DNA of 15,311 nt, taken from contig CAYFFR010000033.1 in NCBI GenBank assembly GCA_964342675.1, positions 1 to 15,311 on the forward strand, in the 5' to 3' direction. The stretch comes from MED-G82 sp964342675. Lineage in GTDB: Bacteria; Pseudomonadota; Gammaproteobacteria; Magnimaribacterales; D2472. The translations under genes and the position numbers were made by a program. The notes under the pieces were generated by a model, which saw only the letters and a list, made by a program, of their open reading frames with translations, had not been told where the DNA came from and did not search any database. Of the stretch, positions 1 to 8,120 are shown one piece after another; the first letter of the stretch is position 1, and every line of letters starts with the position of its first letter.

Positions 1-1632
1 TCCTAGAATATGAAGACCTCCAGCTTTTAATACAGTTGTATTTTTTTCAGACCAAGCTTTATCTTCTGTATTATCATTTTTACCACCTAACACAATATCA
101 GTTCCTCTCCCTGCCATATTTGTTGCAATCGTCACTACACCAGGACTTCCAGCATTGGCAATAATTTCAGCTTCTTTCTCATGATGCTTAGCATTTAACA
201 CTTGATGAGGAATATTTTTTTCTGAAAGTAGAGAAGATACAATTTCAGAAGACTCTACTGAAGTAGTGCCAATTAATATGGGGGCATTTTTCGACCTTAA
301 CTCTTCTGTTTCTTCTATTAGAGCTTTAAATTTTGCTTTCTTCGTTAGAAAGACTAGGTCATTCTGATCCCCTCTAATCATTGGCATATGGGTCGGAATA
401 ATAACAACATCTAATCCATAGATTTCTTTAAATTCTCTGGCTTCGGTATCAGCTGTACCAGTCATACCAGATAAAGAATTAAATAATCTAAAAAAATTTT
501 GGAAGGTTGTTGATGCTAAAGTTTGAGATTCTCTTTGCACAGGGACATTTTCTTTTGCTTCAAGGGCCTGATGCACACCTTCGCTAACTCGTCTCCCAGT
601 CATGGCTCTGCCTGTATGCTCATCAATAAGTAATACCTCATTATTTTGAACGATATAGTCAATATTCTTCTTGAATACCAAATTTGCTCGTAGTGTCGCT
701 TGGACATACCTCATAATTTTTAGATTAGATGATGTATAGAGATTTTCTCCAGGCTCTATTAGCCCAGACTCTTCTAAATATCCTTCAACTTTGATGTATC
801 CGTCATCAGTTAAATCAATAGATCTAGATTTTTCATCGATTATATAATCGCCCCTTTCATGATCCTCTAAAGGCTTCTCCTCAGACTCTTCTCTAGTTTG
901 TTGAGTTAGGCTAGGGATAATTTTTTTTAATTTTAGGTAATGTTCAGGACTTTCATTAGAGGGTCCGGAGATAATCAATGGAGTTCTGGCTTCATCAATT
1001 AGTATAGAATCAACTTCGTCAACAATTGCAAAGTCTAGAGAACATTGCACTTTATCCTCATTTCTAAGAGCCATATTGTCTCTTAAGTAATCAAAGCCTA
1101 GTTCATTGTTCGTTGCATAAATAACATCAGATTCGTATGCATTTTTTTTATCTTCTATTTCTTGATTTGAGAATATTACTCCGGTTTTCATTCCTAGAAA
1201 ATCATAAATCGGCTTCATCCATTCCGAGTCTCTCCTTGCTAGATAATCGTTAACTGTAACAAGGACAACCTTATTGCTCTTAATATAATTTAAATATGCA
1301 GGTAGAGTTGCAACTAGAGTCTTTCCCTCTCCTGTTTTCATTTCACTTATATTTCCTTCTGACAGAGCTATCCCGCCAAGCATCTGAGAATCAAAATGAC
1401 GCAATCCCAATGTTCTAACGCTTGCTTCACGAACTGCTGCGAATGCATGAGCAGTTAGTAAAAATAAATCCTGGGAATGGGTTGTAGAGAGTTCTTGAGC
1501 TAAGTTCTTGAAATTGTTATCAGAAATATCCTGATATTGTTTTTCAAGGCCATTAATGACCTTAACGATCTTTGAAATCTTATTAAGATATCTTTGGTTG
1601 CTAGATCCAAATATTCTACTTAGGAGGCTCAT
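1..1632 (-). CDS. secA: Preprotein translocase ATPase SecA, N-terminal 544 residues (runs off window)
   Basis: SecA is the peripheral ATPase that drives unfolded preproteins through the SecYEG channel of the inner membrane. The window holds codons 1-544 of about 900; the rest lies beyond position 1. Visible are the family N-terminus (MSLLSRIFGS), the Walker A motif GEGKT at residues 101-105, the DEVD box at 205-208, the region with TLASTTFQNFFRLF and GMTGTADTEA, and motif VI NMAGRGTDI at about 505-513. The ATG at 1632 is chosen because it matches the family start; it lies 11 nt after the lpxC stop with only a weak ribosome binding site. The segment between the GG after motif VI (516-517) and HILG is about 14 residues shorter than I recall for E. 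coli SecA. Identity is certain; C-terminal features cannot be seen. Confidence 0.97.
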   Translation of the reverse strand, partial: MSLLSRIFGSSNQRYLNKISKIVKVINGLEKQYQDISDNNFKNLAQELSTTHSQDLFLLTAHAFAAVREASVRTLGLRHFDSQMLGGIALSEGNISEMKTGEGKTLVATLPAYLNYIKSNKVVLVTVNDYLARRDSEWMKPIYDFLGMKTGVIFSNQEIEDKKNAYESDVIYATNNELGFDYLRDNMALRNEDKVQCSLDFAIVDEVDSILIDEARTPLIISGPSNESPEHYLKLKKIIPSLTQQTREESEEKPLEDHERGDYIIDEKSRSIDLTDDGYIKVEGYLEESGLIEPGENLYTSSNLKIMRYVQATLRANLVFKKNIDYIVQNNEVLLIDEHTGRAMTGRRVSEGVHQALEAKENVPVQRESQTLASTTFQNFFRLFNSLSGMTGTADTEAREFKEIYGLDVVIIPTHMPMIRGDQNDLVFLTKKAKFKALIEETEELRSKNAPILIGTTSVESSEIVSSLLSEKNIPHQVLNAKHHEKEAEIIANAGSPGVVTIATNMAGRGTDIVLGGKNDNTEDKAWSEKNTTVLKAGGLHILG

Positions 1633-1643
1633 CTTGTGGCTAA

Positions 1644-2558
1644 TTAAATATTCTCAAACGGAGGTCTTGAGTATGATATGGGGGCTGTTGAGCTATCTTC
1701 AAACTCAATTATTTCCCATGCATCTTCTGAATCCAATATTTTACGGAGTAATTCATTATTTAAAGAATGACCAGATTTGTAGCCAGTAAATTGTCCTATT
1801 AGGTTATGTCCTAAAAGATATAAATCACCAATAGCATCAAGCATTTTGTGCTTAACAAATTCATCATCAAATCTTAAACCTTCTTCATTAATAATGCCCT
1901 CATCACCTATGGCTATAGCATTTGCAACACTTGCACCTAAAGCTAGATCTTGGGATTGTAGATAATCTAAATCCTTCGTAGAGCCAAATGTACGTGCCCG
2001 ACAAACTTCTTTAACAAAAGAGGTAGATGAAAAATCAATAGATGATGTAGAGTCATATTTTTGTATTGTCGGGTCATCAAATTCGATGGTAAAGCTTACT
2101 TTGAAACCATCAAAAGGTTTAATAGCAGCAAATGCATCGTCTCTTTCAACACGAACCTCTTTTTTTACTTTGATAAATTTTTTAATCCTATTTTGTTCAG
2201 ATATTCCTGCAGATTGAATAAGGAACACAAAAGGGCCTGCACTGCCATCCATAATTGGTATCTCAGGCCCATCAACCCTCACAATACAATTATCTACACC
2301 CAACCCAGCAATCGCTGAGAGCAAATGTTCGATCGTTGCTATTCTAGAACCTTCTTTAAACAGAGTTGTGCTCAATGTAGTATCCCCAACATGTTCAAAA
2401 ATAGCTGGAATTTCAACATGTGGCTTTAGATCGGTTCTTATAAATTTAATTCCATAATCCTCTGGAGCAGGCGATAGCTCCAGGGTAACTTTTTCACCGC
2501 TATGCAGACCCACTCCCATAGCCTTAATAGAATTGGTGATTGTTCTTTGCTTTAACAT
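1644..2558 (-). CDS. lpxC: UDP-3-O-acyl-N-acetylglucosamine deacetylase LpxC
   Basis: LpxC is the zinc-dependent deacetylase that performs the committed step of lipid A synthesis, in the cytoplasm. At 304 residues it has the usual length. Zinc ligands of the family are visible as H78 (in the IEHLLSA motif), H237 and D241 (in HKMLDAIGDL); the catalytic E77 and the conserved H264 (KSGHSLNN) are also present, as is the DGSAGPF motif at 104-110. The start codon immediately follows the rlmB stop (TAA then ATG, no gap) and has no good Shine-Dalgarno, so translation by reinitiation after rlmB is likely. secA follows 11 nt downstream. The lpxC-secA order is as in E. coli, but there is no secM between them. 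An outer membrane with lipopolysaccharide is implied. Confidence 0.97.
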   Translation of the reverse strand: MLKQRTITNSIKAMGVGLHSGEKVTLELSPAPEDYGIKFIRTDLKPHVEIPAIFEHVGDTTLSTTLFKEGSRIATIEHLLSAIAGLGVDNCIVRVDGPEIPIMDGSAGPFVFLIQSAGISEQNRIKKFIKVKKEVRVERDDAFAAIKPFDGFKVSFTIEFDDPTIQKYDSTSSIDFSSTSFVKEVCRARTFGSTKDLDYLQSQDLALGASVANAIAIGDEGIINEEGLRFDDEFVKHKMLDAIGDLYLLGHNLIGQFTGYKSGHSLNNELLRKILDSEDAWEIIEFEDSSTAPISYSRPPFENI

Positions 2559-3281
2559 TTATTTTATGAATAACTTTTTTTGTCTAGCGATTTCAAATAA
2601 TAACACTCCAGAGGCTACAGATACATTTAAACTATTTAAAAAATCATTTTTGCTCAGATTGCATATTTCATTACACGCTTCTAGTGTCTTTTTTCTAACC
2701 CCTTTTTCTTCACAGCCAATTATTACCCCTAAAGATTGATTAAGATTAATATCAGTGTAAATGTTTTCGCTATGTTCACTAGTTCCCAAAACCATGACAC
2801 CCTCATCAAGTAAATATTTAATACAGTTAAGCAGGTTAGAGACAAGAAAAACTGTTGCGATTTCACTAGCCCCAGCCGATATCTTTCTTACCAATGGGGT
2901 GATTGGCGAGCATTGATGTTTATTAATTAAAATGGCATTTATGCCTGATACAACAGCAGTTCTTAAGCATGCACCTAAATTCCTTGGATCAGAAATATTA
3001 TCAATGATTAAATAAGTTGGGGATTTGTTTTGAGATTGATGAAATTTTTTGAAATCTCCAAAACCTCCTGCATGTTTTGATACAACCCATGCTTCAGGGT
3101 TTTGTTTAATAGATTTCTTAGTTTCAACTTTGATACCCACTGTTGAAGCTAGATCGATAATCTTTTGTATTCTTATGTCATGCCTGTTTGCTGGTACAAA
3201 AATCTTTTTAATATCAGACGGCTTATTTTTTAATAATGCCTCTACGACATGAAAACCAATTCGCTTATTTTGCTCATTCAT
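2559..3281 (-). CDS. rlmB: 23S rRNA (guanosine-2'-O)-methyltransferase RlmB, SpoU/TrmH family
   Basis: RlmB uses S-adenosylmethionine to 2'-O-methylate a guanosine (G2251 in E. coli) in the peptidyl-transferase P loop of 23S rRNA. The protein has 240 residues (E. coli RlmB is 243). An N-terminal substrate-binding domain covers about 1-75. The knotted SPOUT methyltransferase domain follows, with motif 1 around NISDPRNLGACLRTA (95-109), motif 2 VIIGCEEKGVR (186-196) and motif 3 SLNVSVASG (217-225). Motif 2 reads GCEEKG where many homologues have GAEGKG or similar. The gene lies 16 nt after rnr, an adjacency also seen in E. coli, and abuts lpxC with no gap. A purine-rich AAAGAAAG before the ATG can serve as ribosome binding site. 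Another TrmH-type target is possible, but the rnr neighbourhood favours RlmB. Confidence 0.93.
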   Translation of the reverse strand: MNEQNKRIGFHVVEALLKNKPSDIKKIFVPANRHDIRIQKIIDLASTVGIKVETKKSIKQNPEAWVVSKHAGGFGDFKKFHQSQNKSPTYLIIDNISDPRNLGACLRTAVVSGINAILINKHQCSPITPLVRKISAGASEIATVFLVSNLLNCIKYLLDEGVMVLGTSEHSENIYTDINLNQSLGVIIGCEEKGVRKKTLEACNEICNLSKNDFLNSLNVSVASGVLLFEIARQKKLFIK

Positions 3282-3297
3282 ATTCTTTCTTTGTAGG

Positions 3298-4773
3298 CTA
3301 AGACTCTAAAGATAGACTCATTTTACCTTCAAAAGGAGTCACAGATGTTATTTTGACAAGGATCTTTTGACCAAAACTATATTTTCTACCAGAGCGTTTT
3401 CCAACCAAATATTTCTTATTTTCTGATATGTAGTATCTATCTTTCTTCAAATCCGTTACATGGATTAATCCTGAAACAAGAAATCTATCAATTGTTACAA
3501 ATAAACCAAAATCAGTTACGCCACTCACTACCCCTTTAAATGACTCGCCTTGGTATTGCTTTAAATAATCAAATATTAGAATCTGATTCAATTCTCTGCT
3601 TATCTTCTCAGCTCTTAATTCTAGTTGCGAGCTTTCCTCACATATTGTTTGTAATCCCTGTTGACTGATAATTCTCTTTTGATTGATCTTCAATGCTTGC
3701 TTGACCAACTTATGAATCACCAAATCAGGATATCTTCTTATGGGAGAAGTAAAGTGACAATACCTTTTAAGCTGGAGCCCAAAATGCCCAACTTCCTCTG
3801 TTGAGTATTCTGCTCTTTGCATAGATTGCAACAGTAATATTTGACTAAAAAAATCTTTTTTATCAATATTCGTTAGTATATCTTGAATTTTTTTTATCGC
3901 AGACCAACTCTTCTTTGAATCATTAGATCCCAATATAGATATTAAAGTATTTATTTTGATCTCATCAGGTTCTTTATGGATGCGATAAGGACAGAATCCT
4001 AATGATTGTTTCAGAAATTCTGCTGTACATTCATTTGCAATTAGCATGCATTCTTCAATCATTTGATGCGGCAGGCTAGATGTCCGAAGTTCTATCTTTC
4101 TTACATTATCTTTTTTATCAAAGAATATTTTATGTTCTGATGGGGAGAACTCTATAGCATTTCGTTGAGATTTTATTTCTAATCTTTTTATAGCAAGTGA
4201 TTTTAGATTGCTTATAGAATTATTGACTTCATTAGACAAATTAAGTCTATTCAACGATTGAGAGTTTATTTGTTCATAAGTTAGCCTATGATGAGACCTA
4301 ATGATAGCTTCGCAGAAACTGTAATTTAAGATTTGACCATGATTATTTACATCAATAGTTATGACAAATGCCGGTCGATATTTATTTGGTTTAAGTGAAC
4401 ACAAGTCATTAGATAGTTTTTCTGGAAGCATAGGAATGACTTGGTTAGGTAAGTATATTGAAGTACCTCTTTTTAATGCTTCTTTATCTATAGCGCTATT
4501 ATTTTTTACATACAAGGTCACATCTGCAATAGCGACTTGCAACTTATATCCGGCATCGTTACTTTCACAATACACTGCGTCATCAAAGTCTTTTGCATCG
4601 ACCCCATCAATTGTAATGAAGGGGGTTTTTGATAGATCCTTTCTCCCTAAATCTTGTATATTTAAATCGATCGAATGTACCTCATTGATAACTGCTTGAG
4701 GCCAGTCTTTCTCTTGAGGTAAGGAGTGTTTCTCAATAATGTATTTATTTGCTTCTTTAGAGGTGATCGTCAA
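3298..4773 (-). CDS. rnr: RNase R-type 3'-5' exoribonuclease, short form (RNB + S1 only)
   Basis: This is a processive 3'-to-5' exoribonuclease of the RNB family. The catalytic block is intact: in TIDGVDAKDFDDAVY the acids D56, D62, D64 and D65 match D272, D278, D280 and D281 of E. coli RNase R. HFTSPIRRYPDL is at about 340-351. An S1 domain fills 409-490. The protein is only 491 residues against about 813 in E. coli. Homology begins at the linker before the RNB domain (WPQAV, 24-28), so the helix-turn-helix and both cold-shock domains are missing. The protein also ends at the S1 domain without the basic tail. The start is TTG at 4773. No in-frame ATG lies upstream before the stop TAA at 4809-4807, and beyond that the receptor gene occupies the other strand. 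The active site suggests a working enzyme, not a decayed one, but this is inference. Confidence 0.9.
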   Translation of the reverse strand: MTITSKEANKYIIEKHSLPQEKDWPQAVINEVHSIDLNIQDLGRKDLSKTPFITIDGVDAKDFDDAVYCESNDAGYKLQVAIADVTLYVKNNSAIDKEALKRGTSIYLPNQVIPMLPEKLSNDLCSLKPNKYRPAFVITIDVNNHGQILNYSFCEAIIRSHHRLTYEQINSQSLNRLNLSNEVNNSISNLKSLAIKRLEIKSQRNAIEFSPSEHKIFFDKKDNVRKIELRTSSLPHQMIEECMLIANECTAEFLKQSLGFCPYRIHKEPDEIKINTLISILGSNDSKKSWSAIKKIQDILTNIDKKDFFSQILLLQSMQRAEYSTEEVGHFGLQLKRYCHFTSPIRRYPDLVIHKLVKQALKINQKRIISQQGLQTICEESSQLELRAEKISRELNQILIFDYLKQYQGESFKGVVSGVTDFGLFVTIDRFLVSGLIHVTDLKKDRYYISENKKYLVGKRSGRKYSFGQKILVKITSVTPFEGKMSLSLES

Positions 4774-4818
4774 TTTTAATTCGCTATATAGATTTGTTTG
4801 AATGTATTATATATAAGC
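4774..4818. promoter_or_regulatory. 45-nt divergent intergenic region between rnr and the TonB receptor
   Basis: Only 45 nt separate the rnr TTG and the receptor ATG. The stretch is very AT-rich and contains a TATATA box at 4785-4790 that is its own reverse complement, plus a second run (TATTATATATAAG) just before the receptor ATG. No good -35 partner is visible on either strand, and no Shine-Dalgarno precedes either start. If 4785-4790 acted as the -10 for rnr, its transcript would start only a few bases before the TTG. Promoter assignment is weak. Confidence 0.3.
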
Positions 4819-7419
4819 ATGCTACAAAAGATTTTTTTAATTTGTTTCACTATCAGTTTTACTGTCGTATATGCAGCTGATAAGAATGATACTGAAGAAC
4901 TAATTGTTGTTGGATCCTATTTAGAGTCTAAAGAACTTAATGCTAATCCTGTTGATATTATTTCCTCAGAAGATTACCAAAAACTTAACATTACTAATAT
5001 TGCTGAGATTAGTAAGTACCTAAATGTATCTTCAGGATCTCACTTTCAAACAAATGCTCTTGATGGAGTAGATCAAGGTATGGGATCAATTACTCTGAGA
5101 GGCTTAGATCATGCATCAACACTGGTGCTTATTAATACCAAGCGTCAAACTCATGCAGGCACGCCCTCTCATGAAGGGGAGGGGTATATTGATGTAAATA
5201 TTATTCCTGAAATTGCCTTAGAGAGAGTAGAGATTTTGAAAGATGGAGCAACGTCTTTATATGGATCAGATGCGGTAGCAGGCGTAATTAATTTTCATAC
5301 TTTTCATGACTTTAAGGGCTTTAAGTTTGTTGGGAGCAGGCAGGAAACATCTTCCTATGATCAAAATGATAATGTCTTAGGTTTTATGTTAGGAACAGAT
5401 TTTATGGGAGGAGATCTTGTTCTTGCTATCAATATTTTAGATCGATCACCATTATCTGCACGAGAAATCCCCAAACTTGCCGAAATGGGATTAAGCACTC
5501 TAGGAAATACATTCAAAGTGACTAAAAATGATGCTATTCAATCAGGCCCTTATGCTGGTAGTTATTTATCGGGCGATTGGGTTAAAGACCCAGATTGTTT
5601 AGAGAATGGAGGCGTCATTTCAGGACCATTTTGTAAATTTCTATACGGCGAGAGATTTAATATCGTCAATGATGAAGACCATAAAAAAGGATATTTTAAT
5701 TATAAGACAAATACTACATTTGGAGATTACTCCATCAACTTTATCACCGCATTGGTTGACGTGAATGATAACCCCCAGTCACCTTCTTACCCTGCATTAG
5801 CTTATCTTTCAAAAGAAATACTACCTGGTCAAGGTGGCAGTCCTTTCAATGTTCCAGTTATCTGGTATGGCAGACCTTTAGGTTCTGCATTCCCATCTCC
5901 TAAGTCACCGAAAGATATTTCACAATACCATCTCAGTAATGTCTTTAATTTTGCAATAGATGATGATCTCAACTTTGAGCTATCGCTTACAGCCAGTGAA
6001 CACAAAAATACTCATAATCGACCTGATACAGTTCAATCAAGATTTGAATCTGCTATTCAAGGTAATGGTGGGATTGATGGCAATGGGCAATGGAACATCT
6101 TTCTTCCACTTACTAATTCAGAGAGCCTTATTAATTATATTAAAGGGCAAGAACTATCTACTAAGACAGGCAGATTGCTTTCATTAGATGGGATATTCAC
6201 TGGCACCAACAACGGGATAAATTTTGCCGTTGGATTCCAAGTTAATTCAGAGGAACTCGAAATTAATTATTCTCAAGGTAGTAGAGCAACATTTAATCAG
6301 GCTGGGCAGTTAGTGAATTTTGCAGATCTAATTTTTCTAGGCGGCGGTAAAAATGTCGATACCTCTAGAAACAAAAGAGCTATATTCTTTGAAGCGAATG
6401 GTGACCTAAATTCTGGTTTTGACCTTACCCTAGCAGGTAGGTACGAAAGTTTGAAGAATGAATCATCCTTTGATCCAAGACTTTCATTGAAGTATTCCTT
6501 GAATGATTCTTTGATGTTTCGTAGTTCTATAGGTACTTCTTTTACTTCGCCTTCAATGGCACAAGCATTTTCTTCAGAGATTCAGCTAGGTAGCGTGCGC
6601 GATGTTGACAGTTCCCCTTTTGTTAGATTAGCTTTGTTGGGCAATCCTGATCTTAAACCAGCTACCTCTGAAAATCTAAGCTTAGGATTTATATGGAATG
6701 TAAATGACTTCATTGATTTAACAATTGATTATTGGTCGATTGATTATGAGAATAGAATCGAGGTGGAAAGTGCACAAGTTAAATTGAATGAGAATCCAAA
6801 CGGTCCAAGTATCACCAGAAATCAGTTTGGAGATTTAATAGCAGTTAGCACGACTTATTTCAATGAAGAAAAGACTGAAGTGAATGGAATTGATATCAAA
6901 TTCAATTTTTATAACTCAACTTCTTGGGGAGATATTGATTTTACTATCAAGGGTACTCAGCTAAGAGAGTTTTTAACCCCAGAACATGAAGATCATGAAG
7001 AGGGTCATGCGGAGGAACATATAGTCATGGTAAATCGGGTTGGTAAGTTTAATTACGATGCCCACACACATTCGTTACCTAAATTACGATTGAATACATT
7101 TTTAAGTTTAGAGCGAGGTGATTGGGCTTTTGGTATGAATACCAGATACATAGATGGATATACTAATAACAGACTGATCCCAGCCTCAGCACTAGCCTTG
7201 GGATACACTAATAAAATTAAATCGTTTTTAGTTTACGATTTCTCAGTAAGCAATACCATTCAAATGAGATCTGGTAATTTAGAATTGAGCATTGCCGTTA
7301 TTAATGCTTTCGATGATAAGGCGCCTTTATTGTATGATGCACCGGATTTTAGTTTTGATACTCGAGTGCATGACCCAAGAGGAAGGCTTATAAACTTAAC
7401 TGTTCAATATCAATATTAA
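4819..7419 (+). CDS. TonB-dependent outer-membrane receptor, substrate unknown
   Basis: This is an outer-membrane beta-barrel that takes up a ligand with energy from TonB-ExbBD. From the ATG at 4819 it has 866 residues. A signal peptide covers residues 1-19 (KIFLICFTISF core, cleavage after VYA). A TonB-box-like EELIVVGS lies at 26-33. A plug domain covers about 40-160 with the hallmark ERVEILKDGATSLYGSDAVAGVINF region at 135-159. A barrel follows to the aromatic end QYQY. Two cysteines (C260, C272) lie in a probable loop. Residues 722-734 are rich in His and Glu, with four His within 12 residues. An in-frame TTG at 4798 would add 7 residues before the signal peptide and is less likely. The gene stands alone, with no partner enzyme or transporter next to it, so the substrate (siderophore, metal, vitamin, peptide or glycan) cannot be named. 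Confidence 0.93.
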   Translation: MLQKIFLICFTISFTVVYAADKNDTEELIVVGSYLESKELNANPVDIISSEDYQKLNITNIAEISKYLNVSSGSHFQTNALDGVDQGMGSITLRGLDHASTLVLINTKRQTHAGTPSHEGEGYIDVNIIPEIALERVEILKDGATSLYGSDAVAGVINFHTFHDFKGFKFVGSRQETSSYDQNDNVLGFMLGTDFMGGDLVLAINILDRSPLSAREIPKLAEMGLSTLGNTFKVTKNDAIQSGPYAGSYLSGDWVKDPDCLENGGVISGPFCKFLYGERFNIVNDEDHKKGYFNYKTNTTFGDYSINFITALVDVNDNPQSPSYPALAYLSKEILPGQGGSPFNVPVIWYGRPLGSAFPSPKSPKDISQYHLSNVFNFAIDDDLNFELSLTASEHKNTHNRPDTVQSRFESAIQGNGGIDGNGQWNIFLPLTNSESLINYIKGQELSTKTGRLLSLDGIFTGTNNGINFAVGFQVNSEELEINYSQGSRATFNQAGQLVNFADLIFLGGGKNVDTSRNKRAIFFEANGDLNSGFDLTLAGRYESLKNESSFDPRLSLKYSLNDSLMFRSSIGTSFTSPSMAQAFSSEIQLGSVRDVDSSPFVRLALLGNPDLKPATSENLSLGFIWNVNDFIDLTIDYWSIDYENRIEVESAQVKLNENPNGPSITRNQFGDLIAVSTTYFNEEKTEVNGIDIKFNFYNSTSWGDIDFTIKGTQLREFLTPEHEDHEEGHAEEHIVMVNRVGKFNYDAHTHSLPKLRLNTFLSLERGDWAFGMNTRYIDGYTNNRLIPASALALGYTNKIKSFLVYDFSVSNTIQMRSGNLELSIAVINAFDDKAPLLYDAPDFSFDTRVHDPRGRLINLTVQYQY

Positions 7420-7450
7420 TATATTTTAGGGCTCATTCAATGATAAAAAA

Positions 7451-7527
<77 letters not shown>

Positions 7528-7536
7528 ATGGAAGCT

Positions 7537-7542
7537 ATTATA
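7537..7542 (-). promoter_or_regulatory. Perfect -10 box (TATAAT) for tRNA-Thr(UGU)
   Basis: On the minus strand an exact TATAAT lies 9 nt before the first base of the mature tRNA and just after the msrA stop codon. No -35 match is found at 16-18 nt spacing (CTTTTC at 17). If used, transcription would start only 2-3 nt before the mature 5' end. Cotranscription with msrA is the alternative. Confidence 0.4.
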
Positions 7543-7551
7543 GCTATTTTA

Positions 7552-8115
7552 TTAGGCAGGAAAAGAACAACCTGTCCCACCAATTCCACAATAACCATTT
7601 GGGTTTTTGTGGAGATACTGCTGGTGGTAGTCCTCAGCAAGGAAGAAGACTGTCTCAATTTTAATTTCAGTTGTGATTCCATCTGAAGCAAAAAACTTAA
7701 AGCCCTGCTTGATAAGCTCTTCTTGGTATATCTCTTTGGTTGTCACAGCAAGATCTAGATCACTTTGGTTAGCACAATAGATTGCAGACCGATATTGACT
7801 GCCGATATCATTGCCCTGTCTCATTCCCTGAGTTGGGTCATGGCATTCCCAAAAAATAGATAAAATGGTTTTGAGTGGAATGATTGTAGAATCAAATTCT
7901 ACTTTTATGACTTCAGCATGATTAGTGACACCAGAGCATACCTCTTCATACGTTGGATCCACTAAATGGCCTCCGGCATAACCAGTCGCGGTCATAGCAA
8001 CACCATTTAGATCCCAAAATTTCTTTTCTACTCCCCAGAAACATCCAGCACCTAAAATAATTGAATCTGCTTTGTCATTAAAGTTTATCGGTTTTTGATA
8101 AATAGAATGCAGCAT
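7552..8115 (-). CDS. msrA: Peptide methionine-S-sulfoxide reductase MsrA
   Basis: MsrA reduces methionine S-sulfoxide in oxidised proteins, with electrons from thioredoxin. The catalytic motif GAGCFWG places the active cysteine at C25, and two C-terminal cysteines (C176 in GYCGIGG and C183) fit the recycling cysteines of the family. ATGYAGG, VCSGVTNHAE and HDPTQGMRQGNDIGSQYRSA are typical. The ATG at 8115, 5 nt after the birA stop, is preferred (187 residues). An upstream in-frame ATG at 8145 would add ten residues read out of birA (MFHQGLILIK); its AGGAG sits only 1 nt from that ATG, which is too close to be ideal. Both starts imply coupling to birA. This is a normal, complete enzyme. Confidence 0.95.
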   Translation of the reverse strand: MLHSIYQKPINFNDKADSIILGAGCFWGVEKKFWDLNGVAMTATGYAGGHLVDPTYEEVCSGVTNHAEVIKVEFDSTIIPLKTILSIFWECHDPTQGMRQGNDIGSQYRSAIYCANQSDLDLAVTTKEIYQEELIKQGFKFFASDGITTEIKIETVFFLAEDYHQQYLHKNPNGYCGIGGTGCSFPA

Positions 8116-8120
8116 TTTTA

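Noticed and set aside
4774..4818. Fur-type iron box before the receptor
   Set aside because: The region is AT-rich but shows no GATAAT/ATTATC inverted arrangement beyond chance.
4798..4818. TTG at 4798 as the receptor start
   Set aside because: It adds seven residues before a well-formed signal peptide and has no ribosome binding site; ATG 4819 gives a normal signal sequence.
4774..5500. A frameshifted or degraded N-terminus of rnr upstream of the TTG
   Set aside because: The opposite strand is fully occupied by the receptor's signal peptide and plug, and I see no cold-shock-domain sequence in the minus frames I checked near the start.
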